Positions 13,073 to 25,488 of a stretch of DNA of 64,000 bases are shown piece by piece; positions within the stretch are counted from its first letter, which is position 1; every line of letters starts with the position of its first letter. The notes under the pieces were generated by a model. It searched no databases. It was given only the letters and a program-made list of their open reading frames with translations, and was not told where the DNA came from. Source of the stretch: Tetracladium setigerum (Eukaryota; Ascomycota; Leotiomycetes; Helotiales); contig PZJY01000003.1 of NCBI GenBank assembly GCA_031472005.1, positions 2,046,001-2,110,000 on the forward strand, given 5' to 3'. A program made the position numbers and the translations under genes.

Positions 13073-14148
13073 TTTCAGTCTTTTCCCTCTCTGTATGAAG
13101 TAGGACAGTAGGATGTAAGTAGAGAGATGTCAAGAAGAAAATAGGACAAGAAGAAAAGGGAAAAAGAGGAAGATGAAAAAGAGAAAAGGAGGAAAGTTAG
13201 ATAGGGCTGAGAGCTAAGGAGGGTCAGGCTTATATCGTGCCTGCCCGTCTTTTCCAACTGCCTCGCTATGTGTGGACCTCATGCGGTCTGGGTGTCTGGG
13301 TGTGTCTTGGGGCAGCAGCCTTGAGTCTTGGAGCGGTGACCTGGATGAATGACATCCTGTGACATCCCTCACCATCCATGTGCCGATCTGCCACTTTTCT
13401 TCTGTGTGGGACTTGGCGAACGGGTATGCGGGTTGTCAGAGCTTGACGGTGACCAGCAGTGTCGTCAGAAGAAGGAACTCGTAAGAGTTGAGGTAGAGAA
13501 AGAGAAAGTGCAATCACCGTTGGTTTTGACGTTCTTGGAACTCAGGGGAAAGGAAAGGCAAATGCATTCAGGGTGCCGAGAAGAGGCTGCATTGCATGCG
13601 GTTAGGCCCGAGGATACAGTAAGATGACATGCGAACGTGACCCCCCGTTATTTGGAGTCGCTCGATTTATCAACCAATCGCATTGAAGTAATACTACTTA
13701 CTAGTAACTCTATATCAAGTCTTGAAATGCTCTAGCAAAATTAAGAAAAATCCATAAAGTATGTAGCAGCATTCCCTTTTGTTATCACGGAACAACCAGG
13801 GAAAAGAGAGAGAGCGCCCTCAAGTTGATGGAGAGCAGGTCGCCCGATTAATAGGTCGTAGAACAGCAATGTCTTCTGCCTACCTACCCTGCCTTGCATC
13901 TGAAATTAAAGCACCATGCAGGTGATTTGCCTCTTTTTGAAGAAGTACTTAGTCTTACTTCAATGCAAATCGAACAAAAGGGAAGCTTTAAGTCGGCTCC
14001 ATAAATTATACGTGCACCATACACAACCACAACCAACTCATAACCAAGAAATCTAGAAGCGTCTGCTAGGAGACCTTCTACCCTGTTTCTACCCCATAAT
14101 ACTAGGTATCTCCTGGATGCATAGCCCATTGATAACCTCCTCTGCCTG
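13073..14148. other. Intergenic 1.1 kb, nothing recognised
   Basis: Upstream region of the hydrolase gene; 13100-13210 is purine-rich (AAGAAAAGGG type). Only short frames with no domain signs. Confidence 0.5.
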
Positions 14149-14708
14149 TCACTCAAATCCAAATACCATCTCAAACTTCGTGGAACCGATAGGTTGAGGT
14201 CTGTAGACCGCTGCAGCTGGGTTAACAGCGCTCATCGCGGCAGAAAAATGTGTCTCAAGATCATAACGATTCCCAAATTTCGGACTGTTCACATGCGGGA
14301 AAGCTGAGTTGCCAAAGGTTTCCTTAGTATTTGTCTCGTGGAATTCCCAGTGTTCGTTCGGTAGAGTTATCTCCCAGAACCACTCGACTACCACCGGCCT
14401 TTTTTTGCAGCATCGAAAATTGAGTTTTAGCCTTGTTCTCGAGAACCGCAGAAGGTGAGCCAGGGATGATTTCTTCGTCTATCGAAGGCACCGAGTCCAA
14501 TAGTGAGGTTCTTTCTCGTACTGGAAGTTGGGATTCGCCTGGCGACAGAGCAAAACTATTATTATGACCGCAGAAGTCGCTTCCTACGAGGATCGACGAA
14601 GAGGATTTTTTCGTCACTATCGTAGGATTCAACAGACTGGGGTTAAGATATGTTCTGCCGCCCCAGCCAGCTCGATGTGGAAATTCAGATGGCAATTGTC
14701 TTTGCTGG
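14149..14708 (-). CDS. Unresolved coding fragment(s)
   Basis: Two overlapping open frames read as one continuous protein-like text if the A7 run at 14400-14406 is one base too long or two too short: first frame has PHRAGWGGRTYLNPSLLNP, second has VVVEWFWEITLPNEHWEFHE and ends ...TKFEMVFGFE stop at 14149. A good acceptor (TTCCAG near 14709) and donor (GTAAGT near 14752) lie upstream, suggesting an earlier exon, but no in-frame join to the neighbouring large gene could be found. Could be a 3' portion of that gene or a separate gene. Family not recognised. Confidence 0.4.
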
Positions 14709-14818
14709 AAGCGGTGTCAGGCATCTCTGAGGTAGGGTCCCACGTAGTAACTTACCTAGTACGTCTATATCGTCCCCAACAGGTTGGCAACAGGGTTTAT
14801 TTCTTCAATGTGATTCCC

Positions 14819-17800
14819 TTAGTTTGCAGGACGTAGATGAACTAAGGGGGAAGGGTAGTCAAGATCAGCTGCGCGCAAGTCACTCCATGCTGTGCGGATG
14901 TTGGTGGCCTTGTTATGGTCTTCGAATAGGTCTGCCAGTTCTTGAATTAACGGTCCCAAGGCAGTTGACGAGGAGTCGAATAAAGCGAAGAATGATTCGA
15001 GTAGGACATTGGCGGTGATGGATCCGTTATTATAGTTTGATATTAATGTGCGGAAGCGATTAACTTTTGATTTATCGTTCCGGAGAAGTCTCTCTGCTCG
15101 CTCGATTACTGCTTGATGTCTGATCATCCGAGCTTGTTCTTGAGTTTGGCGCAGCATAGGGCTATCGGCCGCACTGTTACTCGGTGTTGCTAGCACCGGA
15201 GTCCTTCTCGCTGATTCTGCTTCGTCTGAACTGTCCGATGAAAAATCCGAGTCAAATTCTTTGATGACAATGGCTGGTGACTGCTTTGAGGAAGTTCTAC
15301 GGTTCGACTGTCGCAAGTGTTTCATCCAGAGTTCTGATAAGTCAACTGGCTCTCGCTCTCTTGAGCTCTCTTCTTTGTCTTCATCAATTCCGTTGTCGGC
15401 TGAGTCAGGAGCGGAAATACTAGGCCCTCCATGGCTTTGGAGATGCGGATCGAATGTTCCTGCAACTCGAAACAAATGCCTTGCTGGTCCTATTGAGTCC
15501 GCGAGATCTTGGACTCTAGCTTCCAGAATGTCGAAGCAATCAGGCCCTTTTTTGTATAGGTCCTGAAGCATGTTCTCCATGTCTTTAGGTGTGTATCCCC
15601 TTTCATTCTATAGAACGTGAGATAGTGATACTGACCAACATCGTTGGTACTACTTACCGAAGGGAGTCTGAGAAACTTTTCGACCAGGATACCGTGCGGG
15701 AAAAGAGCATGAATTTCATTAACTGCGGAATATACCTCAAGCAGTCTGTGACAAGCTTCTTTATAAGTATCTGCACCGAAAATAGACATGATCTCTTCCT
15801 TCACCTCGTAATTTTGCCAAACCTAGGGTCATAAGTAAGTATTGGATGAGAATTCGTCTTCTTGTCAGAAAATTAACATACTTTCGGATCGAAGAAATCG
15901 CCCCTTAAGTTCTGTATCTTTGGGATGGTCGCCGCATAAGCCACGAGACGTGAGGTAACGAGGTCAAAATCACGTCGTCCATACACAAGGAATGTTTCCA
16001 ACTTCTCAAATTCATGTAGATATGCCCACATTTCGAATGAATTTAAGGCTTCTCTTACAGTCTTGAAAGTCAAATCGAGTATGGTGAACTTTTGTAGTAC
16101 AAGCCCCATTGTTTCGAATCCAGGTAAGGCATCGTCCACTGGTTGATGACGAAGACTGATAATTTCTTGCACGACTCTTTTGAACAAAGTGATGTCCTCG
16201 TTTTCAACGCCGAGCTGATCTTTGGGTAACTTTCCTTGTGGCTTAGGTGGTGACCTTGGAAATGTCAAAATTTCCGAAATTTCAGATGGTCTCTGAAGGT
16301 TTGGGGCAAGTTCTCTGCTAGTTTCCCTCTTCTGGGCGGATTTGGCAGGTGCCACTTCTTTGATGGCGTCTGATTCTTCAGCGAGAGTGTTGAAAATGTG
16401 CTTTTGACACACGGGACTATTGTGATTAGCTAGCGACTCCAAACAAAGCAATTTTAGACCTACCATGTCACCCACGGCGAATTATCTATCGTTTTCCAAA
16501 CTCCAGTGCAGCTTGATTCAGGGCAGTGTTCCTCGTTCGAGGGGTTTATGGCTTTCAGGCGTTTACGCACGAGCATAGACATTGCCACAGTAGTCTAGGT
16601 ATCGAATTAGATTGGGATCAGTTCTTGCTGCGAGAGCAGAAGTCGGGCTATTACCCCAGGAGCAACATTGCCACTCCAATTACTCTCGTCCAATCGACGA
16701 TTATCTGCTAAGCTCATGACCAGATATCTGCCATGATTGACCCATTCTGCGCCTGGAAGGTCCTTAAATTCGTGCTGAATAAATGCCTCTAGCACCTGTT
16801 CTGTTAGTTAAACTACGTTCACCCCGGCGATCTCGACATAATTACCTTGAAACTACGAAAATACTCATAAGGAAGAACACGTGCTGGTCTTCCTATAGCA
16901 TCAAGAAAAGAAATGTTGTATTGTGCTAACAAGATCGGCATTAATGCTCGAGTCGGCTTCACCATACGCGATAACACAAGACTAAGGAATCATTAGTGAC
17001 AGATTATTGTTGTGTTGGGCATTTCTTCTCACAATAAGTTTTGTAAGAATTGACCAAGATAAAGAAACACGAGGTAGTATCTAGAAAGAAGTTAACGAGA
17101 GCAACCCCAAAACAGTTCAATAAACTTACACTTCAATCAAAGACTCACGAATTTGCTCCGCTGTTGGTTCAATCGTGCTTGTCTTCGCAGACTCATTTCC
17201 CACGGTCAGATCACACTCAACCTGAGGCAACACACGCCTCGGAATTTCACCTCGCAGACAGGACTCAATGCGCACCTGCGTATTATCTGAGTTTTTCATT
17301 TGATTTTTGAGTTCTTGCATACTCGTAGACATTTCATCGTAATGGTATGCTAGCTTCGCGGCCAAAACTCCATGACTTGTATTTTGAACAGTTTGGATCT
17401 CTCCGATAAGGGTCGACTTCAAGGGGGCCAGATTCTCTCGTAGTATAGAAACCAGTTCTGGTCTGACCACCTCTTGAAATGCAAGCTGTAGGCTGGACGG
17501 GAGCTGTTGCTGAGTTGCCAAAACTGCATCACTATCAAGCCATTACCCGCGGTTCAAGAGCTGAAGACATTGAGAATGACTTACAGAATTAATCGCTGCA
17601 TCAAAGTGTCGATGACTCGCATGTGAGATTCGATTTTCTGTCGCAAAGCGAGCACCTTCTTCGACATGAACATATACCATTGAACTTTTCGAAGTATATG
17701 TCGATGGTGTCCCGTTTTCGCCGTCGGTCCAAGGCCGGGCTCATATTTCAATACTGCTGTCAGGAACTGCTCCACCGGCTCCTTGATATATCCAACCTGC

Positions 17801-18006
17801 TCTTCAATCTCTTTGCCGTATGTCGGATTCGCGTTGCAAGCAGTAAAGGTCCGCAATGGCTCGAGAGTGCGCTTTAAATCCTGGAGGAAGGAGACAGCCT
17901 CGCGGTAATCGGAAGCTGCCCCATCGCACGTGTCGAGCGCCTGTATCAATTTGCAGGTGAGAATGACAGCGGTTGCAATATCGCCCGCGGACCACCCGAA
18001 AGACAT
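14819..18006 (-). CDS. STAND-N / ubiquitin-like domain protein with Hel2-like C-terminus
   Basis: Nine exons: 18006-17585, 17531-17130, 17080-17033 (48 nt), 16981-16846, 16795-16655, 16594-16464, 16416-15882, 15822-15658, 15607-14819; phases close to 922 aa without any frame repair. N-terminus MSFGWSAGDIATAV matches the fungal N-terminal domain common in STAND/NACHT proteins. Residues about 310-395 match the fungal ubiquitin-like ULD domain (ISFLDAIGRPARVLPYEYFR ... NWSGNVAPGTTVAMSM). A CxxxxC plus CPVC pair follows, perhaps binding zinc. The last 80 residues (VNRFRTLISNY, SFFALFD, ALGPLIQELADLFED, DYPS) resemble the C-terminal end of the E3 ligase Hel2/ZNF598; this is from memory. Function unknown; a signalling or ubiquitin link is inference. 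A G5 run (plus strand) at 14846-14850 lies near the end, so the last few residues may be misread. Confidence 0.8.
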
Positions 18007-20090
18007 TTTGATGCGTTATCGAGACGCAAGACAAATGAAGAGGAGGACTCTAAACGGACTCTATTTCATTATTCGGGATGAAGTGACGAGGCAATTAATA
18101 CGGCTGAGCAGGCGTGGCCCTGCCAGCAAGCCGGGCTTTCTGGTGGCTGAACGTCAAGAAGACATTTCACATGACCTCTGAAGGAGCACAACAGCCTCTT
18201 CTCCTCCCATAATTCATGTCATGCACCATACCCTTCCCAGCAGTTGTAGTGAGTGGAGTAATGGATTTACCTCGTGTATCGCATGAGGAGAGTTCTGGGA
18301 AGAGTTCCACCATATGCCATGGAGAGGGATGATCATGCCTCTAACGTCGAGACTGATACTGTCGAACCGTCATCCGGTACTGTAAGCAATTTCTCAAGGA
18401 CTAAATCATGACTCATTCTGAAATCAAACAAGAGGAAATTCGGAAAGGAATCAGCCTCTATTTCATATCTCTCTGCCTGCTCTTTGCCAAACGGTGCTTG
18501 CTGGGTCCAAAGTAAAAAGGATTAGAAAGAGCCTTCTTTCTTTGTTTGATGCTACTTGAGGCACTTCTTGAAAGGAGAAAATTGATTGTTCAAGTAGCAA
18601 TTCCACTGGAATAAGGCTTCTTCAAGATATCGTCCTGTTCTGAATTGTCCTTTGCTTGGAGCGAAGGAGGAAGGGACGACTGAGCTAGTTCTGGGGTAAA
18701 CGTTAATCCGGGCCCACCTTTTATCTCTGATACAACCTCTCCGACACAACGACACAAGACACCCTTTGACATCACCAGATATCTCAACATAGAGGCGATC
18801 TGAGGAAATAAACAGGAGAGTAGCAATGGTACTTCAGTCACGGCTACTGATGGAATCCTATTGTAGCATCCTTGATGACGATTCCTCGGTTGAGCACTCG
18901 AAATGAAGCTGAGCTTGAGACCAGCGTACAACAACCCGAGGCCTTCGCCCACGGTATATTGAAGCATCATCAGTACTTTATACTGGAGATTATCTACGAG
19001 TGACACTTGGATATTACGAAGATGGTTCAGTCACAATTACACAAGTCACCTGTGTATGCGGCGGGTTGGCCTAACGCAATGAAAAGACTGAAAAGGCGTG
19101 CAATTAATTTTATCGTGGCCTGAAAGAGATGGGGACCGATTTTAAGCTTGAGGAATACCACCGCTGAAATTATAAGCTGTCTCTGATGGATGTGGAACAC
19201 GGATATACCCATCGGGAAACAACACCGGCATGGAAAGGCTGCAACTACAACGTCTTTCCTGCTTTTGAGTGTGGTATTACACCGATATATCAGAATCTAT
19301 CTTCCATAAAACCAAATCACGACACGTTTGGGCCAATCAAGAATCCTCAACTCAAAGCTCATGTTCATCGCCACGGAATGGATGTTGTCTTTGTAATCAG
19401 CTTCTTGAACGTGTACCGTTCTTGGTGGTTAGCCATCAACGGTAGAGGTTCTAGAAAAGCAAAGGTAAACTGGGAAGCGAAATGGGACTGGATAAGGAAC
19501 TGTAAAATACACGACTGGTGCAGTCTCAATCTCCGCTACTGAGAAGATTAAGAGATCAATCTCTACCAATGTCATTATCGAGCGAGGAACGAGTAACAGT
19601 GGCAGAACAAGAAACAAGAAAGTTTGATACACACCGAAAATACGAAGGCCAAATTTGCATTCGTTGGTCTACATAGAACTGCCAGATCTGGTAGGTTCTA
19701 GTCAAGTAAAGCAATGTAACTGACCTCTTCACTGAAGGTACAGGAACTGATTGGACGACATGTCTTTGTACAGCCTGCATCGAACTCTTCTATTTGTAGC
19801 GGGAGATTGATTGATATCTACTGGACTGGATGGTTTTCACTTTTGAGTCAGGACGGGATAGGTCGTGAAGATAGTAGAAGGCGAAGTGTCAGATTGGTCA
19901 AAGGTGAACGAAGGAAGGGGGGGACAACACTATCTCGGCGTCGCGTTCGTCGTATCTCCATGCCTTGATCTTGAAGGTCGCTTCGAAGATCGCACCTTAA
20001 TCAACCCTCCAACCTCCCCTCTCACACCTCCCTCCCTCATACCTCCCAACTTGCTCCTAGCATCTCATCGACAACCCCATCGCTCGCAAG
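18007..20090. other. 2.1 kb without a convincing gene
   Basis: Holds the promoter of the large gene at 18006. Several modest frames on the minus strand (about 18590-19006, 19027-19212, 19429-19780) are joined by plausible splice sites but contain no recognisable motif, so no gene is called. A short real gene here cannot be excluded. Confidence 0.4.
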
Positions 20091-20492
20091 ATGGAAGACA
20101 CCACACCCGAATCTGTTGCTCCTGCAGCTGCTAGACGAGCCATGAAGACACTTCTTCGTCGACACATCAATGATATGAAGGTTCTTGATGCCAAGGTCAT
20201 GCAAGTCGTCAAGGCCTTCGAACGTCTAGGTTTTGAGACTTCGATCGTTAGAACGTTGAAGGTTCTTAGTGCTAAAGCTAGCAGAAACATCAAGATTTCG
20301 AATGTTCTCGGTGCGAAGGCTTTACGAAGCATCAAAATTTCGAGGGTCGTTAGTGATCGAGCCTTGCAAATTCTTCAGGCTTGCAAGGATTCTAGTACTG
20401 AGGCTTACAAATTCTTCGACGCCCTTATTGTTCTCGTTACCAAGGCTGTGGAAGACTTCGAGGAGGCTCGACGTGCTAAGAGTGTTGACTAG
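20091..20492 (+). CDS. 133-aa helical repeat protein, hypothetical
   Basis: Single exon, ATG at 20091, TAG at 20490-20492. From about residue 30 the protein is built of 14-residue repeats, e.g. VLDAKVMQVVKAFE, VLSAKASRNIKISN, VLGAKALRSIKISR, VVSDRALQILQACK, with hydrophobic and Lys/Arg positions alternating, predicted amphipathic helix. The 42-base unit is also visible in the DNA (GTTCTTAGTGCTAAAGC / GTTCTCGGTGCGAAGGC). No signal peptide or membrane segment. No family recognised. A clean upstream leader rich in CCTCCC and a regular repeat in frame favour a true gene. Confidence 0.65.
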   Translation: MEDTTPESVAPAAARRAMKTLLRRHINDMKVLDAKVMQVVKAFERLGFETSIVRTLKVLSAKASRNIKISNVLGAKALRSIKISRVVSDRALQILQACKDSSTEAYKFFDALIVLVTKAVEDFEEARRAKSVD

Positions 20493-21315
20493 TCCCTACA
20501 AGGTGCGTATCAGAAGTCTCTTCGGCTGGCGCACAAGTCTGCCGAGGCAAGTGTGCATTGTTCAACACCTTGAAGCCGCCTTTTTCCTACATCACGGATT
20601 GAGGCGATATTGCGCATTAAATCAATCCATTGAAAGAGCAATGCTAACTTTAAATTTTCAGTTGACAATCATGCTAAAGACAATCAAGAGAGTTCCGAGC
20701 ATGAGCTCAATACCCGTTCTTCCAAGGCTGGAGCTTCTGTGAGTACAACTATCGTTCTACATAGTTGAGTACTAATAGCTCTAACATAGGGCGACCCTCC
20801 CACTGTCACAACACATGCATAAACACACCCGAGCTGTGAAAACATTTGGGATTTGAAAGCATGAGCAGACTTTCTTTGGTCTTGGCCTGTTGAGAGCGCG
20901 CCGTGTGCTTAATTTTTCAGTCATCATAACTCTGAGCAATTGGGAGGGACTTTTCTGAAGTAACTGGACGGATTGGACGCGTATATGGAGCGAATGGGCT
21001 TGTACTCTGAGATATCATTGAGATACCCCTAACTCAAGCATCCATCTTCATAATCTTGACTACGGCCGTTAGATTTTTTTCGTTCATTTCTTTGATTGTT
21101 GACTGCGCCCACCCTCTGCTGGTTGGCGATGATACAGGAGCTTATGGCTAGTCGAAGATCGAGGCTTATCATATCTTGAACACCGGAAGATCTCCTCGAC
21201 TGAAGGAGGAAACTACTTGGTCTCTTTATGAGCATACAATTGGTACTCTGCCTAGAAATTAGGTCATTAAGTCGTTCTATTTACTTGTCCCACAGGTATT
21301 TTCTCCCTCGATCTA
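20493..21315. other. Intergenic 0.8 kb, nothing recognised
   Basis: 3' flanks of the repeat protein (+) and the kinase (-), which converge here. A few short frames, no motif. Confidence 0.5.
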
Positions 21316-23339
21316 TCAGAACCAGCGCCGTGTCGGCGGCTTCCTTGGACTGCTCTTCGTCACAGCACCTCTCCCTCTCTTCTGCTCTACCGAAGTCCTT
21401 CTCCTCCTTGTCGGCGAATCCCAATTCACAGAAAGAGAATGATGTACAAATCCCTCTGGGTCTACCTGCTCTGTCCCCTTCATGTCGGTTTCACCGCCCA
21501 TGTCTCTTCTTATTTCGCTTCCCGCTAACTTCTCCCAGGCACTCGTTTGTGAGTCTTCAAGCCTGGAATTGGTCATCTCATCCATACTGGCTCCCGTCTT
21601 CTTCTCCGGACTCAAACTCGAACCCACCATCTTCGATATCTTCTCCGACGCAGCAACAAATATGTTACTCCCGGAACTCCAACTCTCACTCCCACCGCCC
21701 TCTGGCTCCGGTTTCGTTTCGGGTCCAGTAACGAATAAATTACCCCCCGAAGTCGCTACCCAGTCCATCATGCCAGATAAAACACGACCTCCCCCAGCTG
21801 TCACTGGCGTATTAACTATCGATAAAAGATTGGTAAAGACAGCTGACGAGGGCTTCCACAGCCCACTGGTAGTATACCCACTCTGTGGTGCACCATCAGC
21901 AGGTTGCGACATTCGGTGCGCTGCTTCGAGATACGCTGTTGTTGTATCGTCTACATTCCAAGCCAGTGGTGGTTTGGGTTCAACAATATCTGTGTAGGGA
22001 AGTCCACTCATTCCAGGCGGTGGAGGTTTGGTAATTCCGGGGTTTGAACTTAACATCCCCATAGTTACTTGGAAACCCCTTTTCGTGCGTTGGACAAGCT
22101 GGATAGCACTAGGTCTAAAAGCAGGTGGGCGGAGTAAACATTCCATTACCAACTCTAGCAGCACGCTTGAATACAAAGCCTTTATTTCGGCTGTCTCGAG
22201 ATTCAAACTGTGGTTTGGGTGGTTAAGAAGTAATTTAGAAGATGGGTTGAATGTGGTGGTTGTGCATTGGGATAAGGCGAGTTCGTCGTCGAAACGGAGC
22301 TGGGTGCGGAGCAGGAGCTGGTTGAGTATAGTGCCGACTTGAAAGATGTTGGAGCATGTGCCTTTTTGAGGGGAGGGAAGAGGAACGTTAGCAAAGGAGT
22401 GGTATGGTTGGTTGAGAGTTTCTTCCTGGGATTGGGGGATTAGTTTTATACTCTCTATAGAAATATAGAAAAGGAATCGAGGATTGCGAGAGCGGAGAAC
22501 AAACAGGTGGGTGGTAGTAATCCGTTCCTCTTTTTGAGGGGAGTCCTCCATAGTGATCATCCTGATATCTTGGGTTTTTTACTCCGTATGCCTCACCGAA
22601 ATCTCCAATCTAGTGATCAAAATGGTGTCAGTATAACTTTCCTTGCTCAAGAAGGTCTCGCTAAGCAACTTAATGCTGATCCACAAGATATCCAAACCGA
22701 CCTTCGCAACCGGCATTCGAACATGATCCCAATTCTTCGTACCCAGAAACACATTATCAGGCTTCATATCAAAATGAACCAACTCGCCAGACCTCTTCTC
22801 ACCACCCCATTCCGCCACCCTCACGTCCTCCGTCCCCTCGCCATAACCAGAACCCCAAGTGCCATACAATAAAACAACGCCCAAACATCCACCTCCTCCA
22901 ATGGCTTCTTTGGTGGCTCGCCATAAGCCGACAAAAACTGGCCCACATCCCCACCGGGACAATACTCCAAAAAAATCCTCACCACTTCTCCCATCTCGCT
23001 AAAGCGATCCCCCATCCTATTGCCCCCATATATGCGCACGATATGTTGGGATTTGCAGGTTGCGAGTCGTTTGAGTATTATACCTTCGTCGATCTTGGAT
23101 TTGGGAAAGACTTGAGGATCGGGGAAGAGGGGGAGTTGCGCTTCGGACATTTTGACGACGATTTGTGTAATGGCCGGCGCGCTGGAGGATGGGCCTCTGT
23201 ATTCGAAGAGGCCGGCTACACCGAAACCGCCTTTTCCGAGGAGTTTGGTGCCGATCCAGTTGGGGCCGAGATTGGACTTCCATTCCGACGAACTGTTGAG
23301 GAAGAGCGTTGCGTCGGCGGAGGAGAATGCGAGGGCCAT
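21316..23339 (-). CDS. Protein kinase-like, atypical HFD catalytic loop
   Basis: Exons 23339-22702, 22609-22505, 22452-21316. N-lobe: glycine loop LLGKGGFGVAG, beta-3 lysine in IVVKMSE, hinge IFLEYCPGGDVGQFL. Catalytic loop HFDMKPDNV (Phe instead of Arg, so a non-RD kinase), then IGDFGEAYG as the DFG segment after the first intron, GTDYYHPP as activation end after exon 2, and C-lobe text CSNIFQVGTILNQLL and LVMECLLRPPAFRPSA. A long low-complexity tail (about 230 aa, Ser/Pro/Gly-rich) follows. The frame breaks at 22853-22856 (G4 on the coding strand); one extra G joins FYCMALG to GYGEGTEDV and gives 626 aa. Substrate unknown. Confidence 0.82.
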
Positions 23340-24541
23340 TTATCTTGATTGGTATGGAGATAATGGATTTGGAAATACGTGAGATGAAGAAAATTTTACA
23401 TTGATTTGACTTTAGATTTTGTCGTTAAATTGCATACCTACTTAGGTATGTGTGCAAAAGAAATATTTGAGGCTTGTGGTGGGTGGTCCATTGTCAGCGG
23501 AGACGAAAAGAGGATGGAAAGAGAGCTTTCTTTGTGCCAGATCATCTTTCTTTGACCCCAAAATGCAGCAACAATTCTTGAACAAAGAAGCCTTTGATTT
23601 CCAGAGAACAATCTTGTTCTTGAAGCAGAATGGGGTTTGCAGGTTTCATGGAAGATGGTTGATCAACCGTAAAAACAGTATATCAAAGTTTATGACACAG
23701 GTTTTAGAAGGTATCTTTGATTGACTTCAAGCAAGCGATAAATTCAAACTCGACGATAACTTCGAAGATCGAATGAGATAATGGAAGACATCATGGTGAT
23801 TTGTTTGAAACGAGGGAAGATACAACGAAATAAACTAGGAGACAGTATTGCTACACTCACAGAATGATCGTGGTAGTGTAATTCTTGAGCTCACCTACTT
23901 GTTAATAATCCTACCATGATTTTAAACGCGATGGATTGACGTAAAAGGCAACTTAATTCGACCAGGTGACCATGACTGTACAGTACCATACTCTACTATA
24001 CTATATTAGATATGGATTCCAAGGTCAACATCCTGACCTGGTGTGACATTGGAAGCACCTCTTTTAGAATGTCAGAATGTCTAGCGTGGCTTGCATCTAT
24101 TTGCTTGGTATTCCCTTCCTGGCGAGCGCGTTTTGGGGTGGCTTGCAAAAAGGAACCCTCTCAGCCAACCACATTCGAGCGGAAGAAATAGATATATGCT
24201 GTGGAGATTAGCCTTTGAGCCGTTTTCTCCAGATTCACTTTGAAGGATTCCGGCAGCTGAGGTTATCTGATCTTGGCTCTGCTTGGATTGCTTTGGTTTT
24301 GGGGTGTTTGTACCTTGTGGAAAGCGCTTGACCAGGGAGAAGTGCAGACACGAATGCAAGGTCGTGGAATGTGAGATTGAAGTTACATTCTTGTCCGAAG
24401 GAGTGCTTCTCGATAATTAAAGCTGGTCCACGGAGGTATAGGACGAAATGGTATCTAAAGAAACTGCTGCCCTTACTTTGTCAATCAGTTCTTCCAGATT
24501 TGCAGATTTTACCGTGGTTTGCAGCTTTGTTATCTTTCAAA
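23340..24541. other. Intergenic 1.2 kb, nothing recognised
   Basis: Between the divergent kinase and WSC genes, so it should hold both promoters. Short AT-rich frames only. Confidence 0.5.
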
Positions 24542-25488
24542 ATGTTTGGGCAATCTCTCATTAAAGCTGTTGGCTATGTCAGTATCCTCTCCAGCACTGT
24601 TGTCGCCATTGGATGTATCCCAAGGGATCCCGCACAATTCTTAGGAGATACATCCTTTGAAGTCCCAGACTCGTTTGCGTGGGATAGTCGTGGCGCTACC
24701 CTGCAAAGCACTCCAACATATCCAGCTTACGCGGGAGCTCGTAGCCTGTAAGCAGCTACAATTCATATGGCTGAGTTCTGCTGACAATTTGGTTTCCTAG
24801 TCTTATGACAGCAAAATATTCAAAGACAGCCGAAGGAGTTGCAGTTAACGATTGGGCGTATTTGCAACAATTCGTCGGCAATGCACGTACTGGCAACGTC
24901 TATCAGATCAAGGCACACTACAAAGTCCTCTCTCATACCAAAGGAGCATCCTGCCCGGACACCAGTCTCCCACTCACCAATTGCAAATTGAAGCTCACAT
25001 ATGTGGACCAAGTTATCGATTCGATCCACCTCAATCCAACAAGCGGATATGTCGAACTCAGTGTACCATTCGTCCCAAATTCGAGTGGCAGATATCTGAA
25101 CTTCAACTTGGAGTGTAAGCCAACAGACTCGTCTCCAGGATGCGGCGAAGCTTCGATCCTCCTCGATGAGATTACGTGGACGGATCCAGGACACAACTGT
25201 TGGGTACCGCTTGGCTGCTTTCCAGACTCGACTTCGGCTCGTGTTTTACCACATCATGGACGACTGGCCAACTGGCCTCATACCACAACTATCGAGAGCT
25301 GCCAACAAGCATGCGGACACCAGGGACACACTTATGCCGGCCTCGAATTTGGGGTTGAGTGCTTCTGCGGGGATTCTTTTGTTGGTAATGGCATGGTTCC
25401 AGCTTCCCAGTGCAATATGCCGTGCTCAGGAAACTCTCAGCAGCTTTGTGGGGCAGGAGATAGAATAGATGTATATACGAAGGGATAG
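24542..25488 (+). CDS. Secreted WSC-domain protein
   Basis: Exons 24542-24747 and 24801-25488, donor GTAAGC, acceptor CCTAG, 297 aa. Begins with a probable signal peptide (hydrophobic AVGYVSILSSTVVAIG, then CIPRDP). Middle part (about 35-215) is a beta-rich, carbohydrate-binding-like module with Cys pairs. The C-terminal ~75 residues are a WSC domain: WVPLGCFPDS, CQQACG, YAGLEFGVECFCG, CNMPCSGNSQQLCGAGDRIDVY. Predicted role: extracellular binding to cell-wall or other polysaccharide. Stop arises inside a 25-base tandem duplication (25459-25508), just after the domain is complete. Next gene is DJ-1-like, same strand. Confidence 0.87.

Noticed and set aside
18590..19006. 138-aa minus frame as a gene
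   Set aside because: No motif, no signal peptide and no clear splice partner. Left as unresolved region.
21316..22560. Kinase C-terminal frame as a separate gene with start at 22560
   Set aside because: Its first part is intron sequence; the GTTTGT/TATAGAG intron joins it in phase to the DFG-containing exon.
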